A DNA stretch of 64,000 nucleotides, from NCBI GenBank assembly GCA_012295275.1, contig CM022679.1, positions 10,563,169 through 10,627,168 of the forward strand, read 5' to 3'. Source of the DNA: Chrysomallon squamiferum (Eukaryota; Mollusca; Gastropoda; Neomphalida; Peltospiridae). This document shows, piece after piece, positions 25,835 through 37,348 of this stretch. The position numbers and the translations under genes were made by a program. Within the stretch, counting starts at the first letter, position 1. Each line of letters opens with the position of its first letter. The notes under the pieces were generated by a model. It was not told the origin of the DNA. It did not search any database and worked only from the letters and a program-made list of their open reading frames with translations.

Positions 25835-26000
25835 GACGACTGTTTTATGTCAGCAACACATGCAGCGTAATTCTTGAACATACAGTGCTGAAAACTGTAT
25901 GTCAGAAATGCGTGTTGCGTATTTTGTGAAAACTGTATGTCGGAAATAATTGTAGCATATTTTTTTGAAGTCAGTATATCAGAATTACGCTCAGTTATAT
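25835..26000. repeat. Degenerate ~44-bp tandem repeat, about 4 copies
   Basis: ATGTCAG/ATGTCGG/ATATCAG cores recur at about 25846, 25898, 25937 and 25976. Each is followed by GAAAT.CG or AATTACG and a TGAAAACTG-type end. Confidence 0.65.
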
Positions 26001-26004
26001 GCAT

Positions 26005-26062
26005 GCATACATACACACACACATGCATACAAACATACATACATACATACATACATACACAC
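26005..26062. repeat. (CATA)n microsatellite
   Basis: CATG/CATA and CACA units, then pure CATA. Confidence 0.95.
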
Positions 26063-26920
26063 ATAGAAAAGAAAAGAAATAAAGGTCATTAATGTAACGT
26101 AAGATCCTCGGTTGAGGTATTTGACATTCCAGCTTTCCACTGACAATTACTGGTAATCAAAGATCGTAGCATGTTCTTTGCACTTCTTTCCCGATAAAAG
26201 TTTTATTAATGTTAATAAAAACTATATATATATATACATGCACCTGCTTTCGGTGTGAATAAAAGTATGTGGGCGTGTTAGTTTATATTTGTATACGTAC
26301 ACGAGCCTTTGTGTATGTTTATGCATGTGTGTATTATATATGTACGTACGTGAATATGCTTTATATAAAGATAATTCTTAACGGACAAACGTCGGGACGC
26401 TTGATACTATTAACTTGTGAAACTGTTAACACTAAGTTTTTTCTTTGTACGTAGAAGTGATTACTTATTTCAGTGGGAATATCATTTAGATCATTTTATC
26501 ATCAAAAAACGTGTTGACTGTTATAACCCGAGATGAACAGAGTACCAGTCCATTATACAAGAAAGCTGGGGGCCCAGGCCTGCTAATTAACGCAACGAAG
26601 TAGGCCAATTGCCGCGTGGTATGGTCTTTGCCAGACAGATCACAGAAACATTTTATTTTTAACAGTGTTTAGCCTTTGGTTGTTAGTTATCGCGTTATTC
26701 GGAGTAGGAATCTGAAATGAATTCTGTGACGACATCGCAGAAGATGTTTGAAGAAAGAACGGAAAGAATTAATTTATAAAAATGGGTTTGTTGGGTCCAG
26801 GGGCTGAAAAAGCGTAACAAACGGTTATAAGTTTAGAACAGAAGTCATTGAGATGATGACCTCACTTTGTTTGAAATTGCTTCTATGAATGAAAAAAATC
26901 CCATATAATCTAGTATTATA
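26063..26920. other. Unique sequence
   Basis: TA tract at 26223-26235, and a degenerate TGTA/CGTA patch at 26280-26355. No gene seen. Confidence 0.5.
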
Positions 26921-27085
26921 CATTCACACAACACACACATCTATATACAGCCATTTACGATGAACATTCATACAGAAGATTGATATATATATGTATATAC
27001 AACCACATATATTCACAATAGGCACACACAGCACACACAAAACCAAAACCAACTGAGACGGCATACACACATACAGAATACTTAA
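26921..27085. repeat. Degenerate CA/ATA-rich patch
   Basis: Loose CACA and ATAT clusters. Minus-strand Cys/Val frames are artefacts. Confidence 0.65.
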
Positions 27086-27896
27086 TACGTTCTGACAAGA
27101 AAACACACACAAGGCAAATCCACGTTATTTGTTTAACATCAGCAACTCTTTCATCGGTCACGTTAATATATCTAAATCTCGTAACGCATCAGACTTATTT
27201 TGTAATTCCAGTGATTAAACAGACAAACCAAGGACACTAAACATGACCTGCTACCCTTTGTCCGTCCGAACAGCAAATCAACGTCATCACATTGCCTGCT
27301 CATACTACGACGATGAAGTTTTTTTTTTTTTCATACAAGTCCTGTATTGATATTTTTTTTTTCCTTCCTAATGATTTTTTTTTTTTTCCCATGACAAGTC
27401 TGGCAAAATATTCCGGGTTGATTGATTCTGACAGCGGAATTCACATTGTAATTAAGTTGACATTTGTAACGAATCTGGTCCTGATGTTCGAGTCTGCAGT
27501 AATGGTGAGCAAGATGCGAGATATGTCACACACTGTGTTGATTTCTGAACAGATGAAATACGTTTTTATATCACAAGTGACAGCAGCATGCGTCACTAAT
27601 TCACTTTTCCTTAATCGTTTATTTATTATTTTTTTTTTTTTTTTTAGCCTTCTTAATTAAAACTGAGCTTAGTGTGGTCATCATATAGGTTCCCAGATCG
27701 CGGTTCTCTCATATGCTTTACGACAAAAACTTAAAGCGACTCTTCACTTCAAAGTTGTTAAGTCTGAAATTGTAATTAGATGTTCCCCGTTGACTGAGGA
27801 ACACAACTGGAATTTAATTCAATTAGCAAAGAGAACATACAAATCAATTCAGAGTTCATTAGAAATTAAACAATTAACAGCGCAATATTCAGATAC
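27086..27896. other. Unique sequence
   Basis: T-runs near 27319, 27352, 27376 and 27630. A plus frame of 122 codons at 27292-27660 begins in a T run (Phe-rich), has no recognisable domain, and is not called. Confidence 0.45.
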
Positions 27897-28040
27897 GATA
27901 GACAGACAGACAGATAGATAGGAAGATAGATAGGTAGATAGATGGATGGATAGACAGACAGTCAGACAGACAGAGATATAGATAGAGATAAAAACATATG
28001 GATATATAGAGATATATACAATTACATATAGATAGACAGA
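27897..28040. repeat. (GACA)n/(GATA)n degenerate field
   Basis: GACA and GATA units interspersed with GATG and AGAT, then TATA-GATA sequence. Confidence 0.92.
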
Positions 28041-28649
28041 AACGAATTTCACATAATAAAAAGAAACATATTGAGATCAATACTTAGATTATCAGTTCTT
28101 TGAAAAACAAACAACAAAACAAAAAAACACCCCATCAAAACCCCTGACATTTGATGTTTTCATCAGCTGCAAATAGTTAACTTGAAGTGGTCAGCGCGAT
28201 TTTTTTATATTTTAAAAAAATATTTATAATAAACTGGAAGAACTCAAAATCCACAACAACAACAAGAAAAAAAAAAAAAAACAAAAAAAAAAAAAAACCC
28301 AAACATCAGACAAATTAACTCTTTAATATTTGAAAAGAAATGTTATAGTGTTTAGACTCCCTAGAGGACTCTTAGACAAACATTTGACATTTTACAAAGA
28401 GAAAGATCATGTCAGAGACATAACAATGATAATTAGCTATTGTCAGATTTTATTTCACTGAAAATCATTCAGTTTTTTTTATCTAATTAGCTTTCGTCTC
28501 AAATATAAACGTTCAATTGAACTTGAACTGAAAGTGAACCACAAAGATAATAAATCTAATCATTTGTGTCTCGGCATTTCATGTAATTGGCTGACAAACT
28601 GAGACATTTTGGTCTTGGGCGTTGCAAATGTCTGTAATGTTAATTGTGA
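28041..28649. other. Unique AT-rich sequence
   Basis: A-rich tract at 28265-28299 with AAC flanks. No gene seen. Confidence 0.5.
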
Positions 28650-29180
28650 TTTGTGAATTGTATTAGACATGCTGGCTCAAAACAGTTATAAATATATATA
28701 TATATTCTTTTAGTAATTCTTTGTTATGTGCAAATAAAACCCTAAGACTGCCAATGAGCTAACTGATAATTTATTGCACCAACTAATACCACTACAACCA
28801 AAGCTACTACTATTATTACTACTGTCAGTTCTACTACTATAACTACAGCTACTACTACTACCACTACTACTACTGCTACTACTACTACTACTACTGCTAC
28901 TACTACTTACTACTGTTTGTGAGTTTGAATTGAATTAGACATCCTGGCTCAAAATAATCATAAATATTTTAAGTGTTTTCTGAGTGATTTTCGCTAATGT
29001 GCAAATATCACACCTGTCAGCTAATTAATAATTTATTGCTACAGCTACAACAACACCAACTATTACTTTATCTACCACTGCTACTATTATAGCTACTTCT
29101 TTTGCTACTGTTGTCACTGCTACTACCTCTTGTACAACTACTACCGTTACTTCAAACTATAATTACCACTACTGCTTCTG
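28650..29180. repeat. Diverged ~265-bp tandem duplication carrying a TAC array
   Basis: ATTAGACATGCTGGCTCAAA at 28662 returns as ATTAGACATCCTGGCTCAAA at 28934. TGTGCAAATA (28727, 28999) and ATAATTTATTGC (28766, 29028) recur in the same order. Offsets are 262-272 bp. Each copy ends in a TAC/ACT trinucleotide field, so the microsatellite was duplicated with its flank. Confidence 0.85.
28795..28915. repeat. (TAC)n field, first copy
   Basis: TAC/ACC/TAT triplets. Confidence 0.93.
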
Positions 29181-29430
29181 CTACCACTACTTCAAGCACA
29201 GCTGTTGTTGGTATTACTACAACAACAACTACTACTACTACTACTACTACTACTATTTCATTATCTCTATCGCTTCTGCTACTATTACAAACACTGCAAC
29301 TGGAACTATTACTACTGCTGCTATTGCCACTATTTATTGTTTCTACTATTACTATTACGACTATGATTACTACTCCTATGTTAACACCACCAAAACAACA
29401 ACTACTACTGCTACTATCCATCGAAAATAA
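29060..29430. repeat. (TAC)n field, second copy and extension
   Basis: TAC, ACT, GCT and AAC triplets in one phase for about 370 bp. Leu- and Thr-rich plus frames and a Val-rich minus frame are artefacts. Confidence 0.93.
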
Positions 29431-29459
29431 CACCAATTCAGAACTGAAAAACAACAGTA

Positions 29460-29552
29460 ACAATAATAATAATAATAAAATACAAGATAAATAAACAAAA
29501 AACATATATAGTAAAATGAACTAAAGGGGGAAAAAAAACAAAAGAAAAAAAA

Positions 29553-29584
<32 letters not shown>
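29460..29584. repeat. (AAT)n, A-rich, (CA)n
   Basis: AAT at 29461-29478, an A-rich patch, then CA at 29556-29584. Confidence 0.93.
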
Positions 29585-29585
<1 letters not shown>

Positions 29586-29649
29586 CCACGTAATCTACAA
29601 AACCCACAATTAACCTCTTTTCAAATGTATAATTTTAAAGAGCAAATTG

Positions 29650-29885
29650 AAACCAAATGGCTATTATTACTTATTTAATAACTCACCTTCGTAATCAAAT
29701 CTATAACAGACTCAGCATGGAAAGTCAGCATCCATACTTAACCACTTAATATTATCATAGCGAACTGCAGGAGAGGCATAAATTACACACATTTTTGAAA
29801 TTCTACGTCCATATTTAATAACTTAATATTGTAATAGAGAATTGTTTGCGAGATACAAATTATATAAATTGATAAAAATTTTAAT
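29650..29885. repeat. Diverged ~77-bp tandem repeat
   Basis: TCCATACTTAACCACTTAAT at 29731 matches TCCATATTTAATAACTTAAT at 29808. The downstream ATAGCGAACTG / ATAGAGAATTG and GAGGCATAAATTA / GAGATACAAATTA segments align. A third, weaker copy may start near 29660. Confidence 0.65.
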
Positions 29886-30151
29886 TTCGACTCCCTGTCG
29901 AACTCAAAATATCGTGGGAAAATAAAATATTTTAATTTTGCTTTATGCTTTCAGCCTAATTTTTCTCGATCACTGTACGTTCTGTGACAATGTTTCTCTC
30001 ATGACCTGCCAGTTGTAAAAGCAAAATTCAGCAAAGAAAATACCATTGAATACGCTAATGACTTTATTGTCAGAAAGATGATAAAACGTAACTCTATTTT
30101 AGATAGAATACTGAAAATCAAATCAATAATTTACTTTAAAAAGGCAAAGAG

Positions 30152-30739
<588 letters not shown>

Positions 30740-31800
30740 ATTTTAAATAAAAAAAAAAAATGTTGGTCTAAAAGGTATAACCTATGTCATCACCAATCAT
30801 GTTTCGTTTGGACGTGTTAAATTAAAAAGAAAATTAATGAATAGTATTAAACTGCTGGTAAGCAGATACAATTATTAAAAATAATAACAGGATCCGTCAA
30901 AAAAGCTGTCATTTGTGCTTTGTTTGCACAAGATATCTTAAATCTAAAAAAAACAACATATTAGTGATATCTTATTGTTAGGAAGTGGATACCAGCAATT
31001 TAATTTAGTACACATTGTCAGCTGAAGACTAAGGCTATTTTAGCACTAAAACTCATAAATATATTTAGCAACCTTATTTATAAATGTTCCATTTAGAGAA
31101 ATTTTGAGAAATTAATAATTTAAATTATTAGTAAATGGAGGATATTTGTAACGTAATTTAGTAAATAGAACTAAAAATGAATACTGGTTTTACTATAAAA
31201 ATTTAATAATTAACTTTAATAATTAATGATAAAAAAATATTGTTTATTTACAGTCCATTTTGTTAAATTAAATTTAAAAAAAAAATAACTAGTACTATTA
31301 AACTGTTATCAAACAGATTATAAGTCATTTAATTTAATACTTAACCCAAAAATAAGATGAAGTTTATTTTAATTTTTAATAATTAAAACCCATTAATACT
31401 CACCCACGTAGTTTATTTATATTCCATACTGATAAGAGATAAATGTAAAAAAAAGAGAGAAAAAATGTAAAAAAAAAAAAGAAAAAAAAAAAAAAAAAAA
31501 AAAATCGATTAGTTATATTAAACTACCAGTAACCAGATATAAGTAATTCAATTTAATGCATACTTTCAGCAATAGACAAAATTCGAGACTAACAAACATG
31601 ATTCCAGACATTTGTTTATACATGTGATATCTGTAAAGTTAAAATAAAAACATTAAAATTAAATTTTTTAAAACGTTATTAGTACAGAGAGAAAAAGATT
31701 AATACTGTTAAATTAATAGATGCAATTATAAAGATGGAAACAAGGCAAAAACAATTATTTTTAATAAGATATTGAAAATATATTAAAATGTTGATGGTTA
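30740..31800. repeat. Strongly diverged long tandem repeat (~200 bp period)
   Basis: TATTAAACTG near 30847, CTATTAAACTGTTATCAAACAG near 31298, TATTAAACTACCAGTAACCAG near 31517 and TACTGTTAAATTAATAG near 31705 occupy equivalent places. They are each followed by AATTTAAT-like and preceded by GTTTAT..TCC/GTTTATACATG segments. Spacing is uneven (about 190-240 bp, one larger gap). AT-richness makes this a tentative call. Confidence 0.42.
31470..31503. repeat. Poly(A)-rich run
   Basis: A run broken by one G. Confidence 0.95.
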
Positions 31801-31806
31801 TCAAAT

Positions 31807-31826
31807 TTTTTTTTTTTTTTTTTTTT
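31807..31826. repeat. Poly(T) run, ~20 T
   Basis: Uninterrupted T run. Confidence 0.95.
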
Positions 31827-31914
31827 CATTAGTTGGAACTCGTGCACTCTTTTCTGTTCATTGTTGTTAGATAAACAACAACAGTATTTCTATCACTCTT
31901 TTCTTTCCTTGATT

Positions 31915-31915
<1 letters not shown>

Positions 31916-31976
<61 letters not shown>

Positions 31977-32120
31977 AAGAAGAACAACAAAAAAAAAAAA
32001 AAAAAAAAAAAGACCACCAACAACAGCAACAACATCCACAACATCAACCTCAACCACGACAACAAAAATAACCTAAATTTCTTCAGCTGCAACGTCATCA
32101 TCATCATCATCATCATCAAA
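31916..32120. repeat. (AAT)n-(AAG)n-A-run-(AAC)n-(ATC)n compound field
   Basis: AAT, AAG, A about 22, mixed ACC/AAC triplets and ATC units at 32096-32118. Asn/Lys and Met/Leu/Phe frames are artefacts. Confidence 0.95.
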
Positions 32121-32473
32121 AACGACGACAGGAACAACACTAAGTCCGGTCGGATGGAAATAACCATCCATTACACGGAGACGTATCATCCAAGCCACTG
32201 ATAACTTTTAATGAGTAGAAAACGATCGGAACAGAATTAACTTGTCAGCTCTGACTTAAAACAGCAAAACGAGGTTGTAGCTGGTATTAGCACTGAGTGA
32301 AGTATTATTGTTACATCAGTCCTCTGAACTTTTCTGAAATATCTGTGTCTGGTCTCGATCTATAAATACGTGTCAGTGTAAATATAAATTTGTGTCAGTG
32401 TGTAGATACAAAACTCTGCTTAAATTATTATTGCATTTACGTGTTGTGTGTGTGTGTCTGTATGACTCTAAAT
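32121..32473. other. Unique sequence
   Basis: No repeat over 20 bp apart from a short GT tract near 32442. No gene seen. Confidence 0.5.
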
Positions 32474-32660
32474 ATACAAATACATACATACATATATACA
32501 TACATAAATACATACGTACATACGTACATACGTACATACGTACATACATACATACATACATACATACATACATAGTATTATACACATATACACATATGGT
32601 CATACATAAATACATGCATTCATAGATGCATTTATACATACATAAATAGATATATAAAAA
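32474..32660. repeat. (CATA)n with CGTA variants
   Basis: CATA units, an inner block of ACGTACAT repeats (about 32514-32545), then pure CATA to 32573 and a degenerate tail. Confidence 0.95.
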
Positions 32661-33540
32661 TAAATTCATAGACATGTTCCCATGTGTTTGTTAATACATG
32701 TAGGCTGGTATTTATGCAATTTCCAAGTCAAAATTATTGTCTAAGCTCTAACTTATACGAATGAATGTATATGTATATACTTAATATTTAGGCACTCCCT
32801 CTGTACCATTCCTGATCTGTTCTTTACAACATTATAATCAGATTAGTTTTTAATGTGTATCACTTAAGACACTTTTGTCAAACCTCTTACGTTTTTATAA
32901 CCTTTAACACAACTGTTTTTTTTTTTTATTATCCATTCATTTAAGTACAAGACTGTATTAAACATTTAAATTTTAGTACAGACCAAACTTTGCTTTTACG
33001 ACAATTTTGACGGATGCGTAAATACAGCTGTAAAATCCCCCGTCTTTGCAGACTTGAGTCATCTGCCGTACAGAGAGCAACCAGACCATTTTGGTTACGT
33101 GCGTAAGTTTTGGGAGTAAGCGTAAACAAAAACGTATCTTAATAGCAATCTACTAACATGGTACTCTCTATTTTTTCCACGCTTGTTACGACGGAATGGC
33201 TTTTTAAGATATTTAGAAGATTCGCAGGCAAGCTATTGATTACAGAATAATGCTGTCACTCATGGATGGCTTGGGTTCTTGTCTTCTCAGTCAGAAAGAC
33301 TTATTAGAGATGGTTTACAACGTGTAGTGTGTTTTGTCGTAAGCAGGGATAATTCAGCAGACACTTTAGAGCCGCTCTTATGAAATTATATGAGTCGACC
33401 CCGTTTAATAATTTATTGTTTTTCATTTGTCAATGCAAAAATGCCAAATGTGTGTGTACACGCAACAGACACATTGACATATGTCATTTCAGATACTGAC
33501 ATACATATAAGTAGGTAAAGCGAAATGCATACATTATAAG
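32661..33540. other. Unique sequence, no gene called
   Basis: About 880 bp with few repeats. A minus frame at 32941-33129 has no recognisable domain. A solitary GAGTCGACCCCGTTTA at 33391 resembles the end of the element at 9919 but has no partner. Confidence 0.5.
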
Positions 33541-33615
33541 CGTGTCTACATACATACATTCATTCCGTACATACATACATGTATGTATGTATGTATGTAT
33601 GTATGTATGTATGCA
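33541..33615. repeat. Palindromic (ACAT)n/(ATGT)n array
   Basis: CATA units run into TGTA units through a symmetric centre near 33580 (TACATACATGTATGTA), so the array is its own inverted repeat. Confidence 0.93.
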
Positions 33616-33654
33616 TGTTTGTATATATTTGTAAATGTGTGTTTCAGTATAAGT

Positions 33655-33840
33655 CTGTGTATGTGTGTGTGTGTATATATATATATATACACAAAAAACA
33701 CACACACATAATTTATACATGCATGCATATATATGTATGTATAGATGTATTTATGCAAATATGTATGCACCTACATCTGTCTGTACACAAATGTAGATAG
33801 ATGGATAATATATATAAATAGACAGACAGAAAGACAGAAA
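33655..33840. repeat. (GT)n-(TA)n-(CA)n palindromic cluster and GACA tail
   Basis: GT at 33659-33675, TA to 33690, then CA to 33710, symmetric about the TA core. ATGT and GACAGAAA units follow to about 33850. Confidence 0.88.
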
Positions 33841-33850
33841 GACAGACAGA

Positions 33851-34202
33851 GAAAGAATGTCAAAATAAGAAAGATATTATAAATAAAAGAAAAAGAAAAC
33901 AAAGTTATTATGAATTACGGAAAAATTAATAACCTTCAGATCAACTTACAGATATTCTATCTACATATCTGTAAAATGTATTTTCGTTACACATTTCCCC
34001 AGAGTTCACAGTCCGATTTCTAAAAATCTTCAGGCTATTTTCCATAATCCCTGTTCTTAATGCAGTGATTTGAAGTAAGAAATCGGAAGCGCCTTTCTGC
34101 ACTGATTGAATGAAACCTTAACGACACACATTTCTTGTATGAAAATCATAAGATGTTTATTCTTATATATTAGCAGCAAACAGTCTTTAAATAGATCTTT
34201 CC
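33851..34202. other. Unique AT-rich sequence
   Basis: No gene seen. Confidence 0.5.
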
Positions 34203-34205
34203 TAA

Positions 34206-34262
34206 AAAAAAAAAATGTTAAAAAAAAAAAAAAAAAAAAAGGAAAAAAAAAAAAAAAAAAAC
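34206..34262. repeat. A-rich tract
   Basis: Three A runs separated by GTT and GG. Confidence 0.95.
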
Positions 34263-34299
34263 ACCCCCACAAAAACGAGAGTTAAATCATCTTGAGCAA

Positions 34300-34440
34300 T
34301 ATAATTTATCATCATTATTATCATCTTAACCAATACGATAATCATCATCATTATCATCTAAATCAATACGACAATCATCTTTATTATCATCTTAACCAAT
34401 ACGACAATCATCATTACTGCCATCTTAACCAATATCACCA
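34300..34440. repeat. 33-bp tandem repeat, about 4 copies
   Basis: The unit contains CAATACGACAATCATCATTA and TATCATCTTAAC. CAATACG landmarks lie at 34331 and 34364 and recur at 33-bp spacing. Being a multiple of three, it gives a plus frame with an 11-residue repeat, HHYYHLNQYDN. I treat that frame (34292-34531) as incidental. Confidence 0.82.
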
Positions 34441-35999
34441 TCTGCAATATCTCAATCCTCTTACTGTTGTTGTTTTTGTTTTTTGTCGTTCGAATTCTTT
34501 AAAAACAACACACATATTCTTTTTTCTTTGATTTTTTCCTCCCACTGGAATTCAAAATTGATTCTATATGTTTGGTTCTGAAAGTAATGGCATAAAAAAA
34601 AAGGTATTTGCACAACCGTCATGTTCTTCGTTTCAGTACCCTACGTCTTGTGTCTGATGTGTAAAGGTAACCGTGATTTTTGTTTTCGAACAACTTCAGC
34701 CATTGATTCTGAATAACTGCCGCTAAGGTTCTTATAAAATAGGCCGATTATCTTGTGTACGTCTTCGACAATGATCATCATTTCAGACGGTTCCGCTCCG
34801 TGACTCTGCATAATTCATGACTGCTGATCATTAAGGCAGTAAATATGACAATGGGAACGATTCAGTGATGTCTTAAAGACGGTTATTACGACAGGGGAAA
34901 TGTTATAAAAGACGGGAATATTTTACAGACGTAAATACGATGTCGGAGAATAAAGATGAGATTGCAGTAAAGTGATTTCTGGTGTCTTCTTTTTGTTAAT
35001 ATCGCAGAAGTGTATATCTGTCGTGGTAAGAACAAAGACGTCTGAATGCGTTTGTTTAATGTCGAGTGATTATTTTTTTTTTTCTTTCTTTCTTTTGAAT
35101 ACACAGTACTGAAAACATGAATAAATACTCTCAGTTTATAAACATTTATTTCGACGGTATTGTTTTCGTTGTTACCCGCGTTGTAAGCAACAATAACCTA
35201 TTACAATAAATAAAAAAAAAAAAAAAAATAAAAATTCCTGTCGATTCTTTAAAAATATTTATTAAAAAAAAACCCAAAACACACAACAACAACAAAATTC
35301 AGTAATAAGTAACTTTTATAGTAGACGGGAATATAAATCTTATAAATTTGTTTGATGTTGGAACCCGTCTGAAAAGTTTTTAAATAAGAATATGTAAAAA
35401 AGCTTCTTAATACTGAGATTAATACTGAGATTTTTTATTTGTAAATGTTTTTCTTGATTTTAGTGTTTTTATGGACGATTTTTAATATTACTTTTAGGAC
35501 GAAATGTTTGGTACGTTAGTTAAACACTTTCTGACAGAACTGGGAACGAGTCATTGATTTTATTATGAGTCTTATTTTGGTTTATTAGAAACAAATTTCG
35601 AGAATTAAACAATTTAAACTGTTTGACATAATTAGAAAAGAAAACTAACTCTTTAAATAAACATTAATACATTTTTTTTTTTGTTACATTCCTGTAATGA
35701 TTAATGAAAATCAAAAAAAAAAAAAAAAAAAAAAAATAAAATTTAAATTTAAATTCAAATTCAAATTTAAAAGTTAATAAAAGAAAAAATAAATAAATAA
35801 AATAAAACAATAATAATAACATCTGATAAAAAAATAAAAGAAATCACGAATTCCTAAACAATATTTTAATATCCGGCCAAATAGCTTGATAACTGCAGAA
35901 GATAGCCGGCAAAAGAAAAAAGAAAAAAAAAGAAAAAAAAAAAGAAAACCGAAATAACAATCAAAAACAAGAGTCGAATATCCAAAACATTAAAGATGT
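34441..35999. other. Unique and A-rich sequence, no gene called
   Basis: A runs at 35212-35229 and 35714-35736, AAATTT/AAATTC units at 35740-35770, and a 13-bp direct repeat (TTAATACTGAGAT) near 35407-35432. No gene seen. Confidence 0.5.
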
Positions 36000-36293
36000 C
36001 ACTACGCGGAACTCTTCAGCCGAGAAACAACAATAATTGATTGGAAATTGCGCGAGCTGGCGCGTGCCTCTCGACAGACTCTTCTTGTAGTACTGGCATT
36101 TCGCCGTCCAATACCCCAGACGTAACTAAAGTTCCCAGATTCTTATTGGACAGCGTAGCGGGGTTTGTAACGAAAAACTGCTCGTACAATTGGCTTACGA
36201 TGTATTAATACAGAACACTCGGTAATTTTCTTAGAAAAAGCTTAACAGGAATACGCGCAAAAATATCGGCTGCTGAAATCTTTATTAAAGAAG
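36000..36293 (+). promoter_or_regulatory. Candidate promoter / 5' exon island
   Basis: A CpG-richer island in AT-rich surroundings, including GCGCGAGCTGGCGCGTGCCT. It has CCAAT-type boxes in both orientations (GTCCAATA near 36108, TATTGGAC near 36146; ATTGG near 36040). It is followed at 36291 by AAGGTAAGC, a near-consensus metazoan 5' splice site. Together these would fit a CCAAT-driven promoter with a short non-coding first exon on the plus strand. No TATA box or matching acceptor was identified. Confidence 0.3.
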
Positions 36294-37002
36294 GTAAGCA
36301 AATTGATTTATTTTTCATTTCACTTTTCATTTATTATTTTTATTTTTTTTCTATTTAGATTTATATGTTTGGGGAAAATGTTAGTTTAAACCATTTGTCC
36401 TACAGACTTAATTTATCATCTTTCAAATAACAGTATACAAATACTGTTGTATGCAGTCTGCATAAAAAAAAAAAAAAAAGTATCAGATTAAGATAGACGA
36501 GTCCGGTACTACTAGATCAATATCGACTTGTTATTTTTTTAGTCAGAAATATTGATAAATGACAGTGATGAAAAGTATTCACACTCTCATACAAACTTAC
36601 AGTTACATACATAAGTACAATATACTAAAAAAAAAAGTGTTGTTTACTTTTTCTGAAACAATGTAATTGTTATATCTTCCCATAAATGTTAGCAAGGATT
36701 AGAAAGATATTTATAGCTTCCTCTTCGCAGACGTTTTGTTTTTTAACAGACGTTCATTATTAACAAAACTCCATTAAAGTTAAATATAACTCTTTCTTTA
36801 ATAGCCTTTGTTGATTATAAATCACTATTTCAACAAGAGCAGGAAAAACAAGATGATAGTTTTATATACACTTAACTTTCTTCCTTCGCACGCAAATTGA
36901 AATTAAAAACACTACTTTGCATTTCTTGATTCAGTATAAACATACAGTGGTGCTGTAAAGTTGGATAACGAAAATATCTTTCTATGGTTTACTATTATCC
37001 TC
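36294..37002. other. Unique AT-rich sequence
   Basis: A15 at 36465-36479, otherwise unique. If the upstream donor is real this would be intron. Confidence 0.45.
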
Positions 37003-37298
37003 ATTATCATCATTATTACTCATCTTCATTATTGTTATCGGTTCCAAAATAGCTATAGTGTTCATCAACACTACCATCATCCTGACCAACACCACTATTA
37101 CCATCATCATTATGATAATCAGCATCTGAAGCTTTTGTCATCAAAATCGTCATCATCGTCATCATTATCATTATCATCATCATCACAACCAACACCACCA
37201 ACATCAAAAACAATTATGATATTCAAGCGTCATTTTCCCTATCACTAGCTTTTATTATTATTATTTGTGTTGTTGTTGTTGTTGTTGTTCTTCTTCTT

Positions 37299-37331
<33 letters not shown>

Positions 37332-37348
37332 ACTACTACTACTAAGAG
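37003..37348. repeat. (ATC)n, (GTT)n, (CTT)n, (TAC)n trinucleotide field
   Basis: Degenerate ATC/ACC/ATT triplets to 37215; ATT, GTT x7, CTT x13 and TAC x6 at 37252-37343. Confidence 0.95.

Noticed and set aside
29102-29505. 130-codon plus and 117-codon minus ORFs
   Set aside because: Translated TAC trinucleotide field open on both strands.
31829-32201. 112-codon minus and 95-codon plus ORFs
   Set aside because: Asn/Lys and Phe/Leu runs from AAT, AAG and A arrays.
33391-33420. Second copy of the 9919 transposon end
   Set aside because: About a dozen similar bases (GAGTCGACCCCGTTTA) but no inverted partner and no matching interior.
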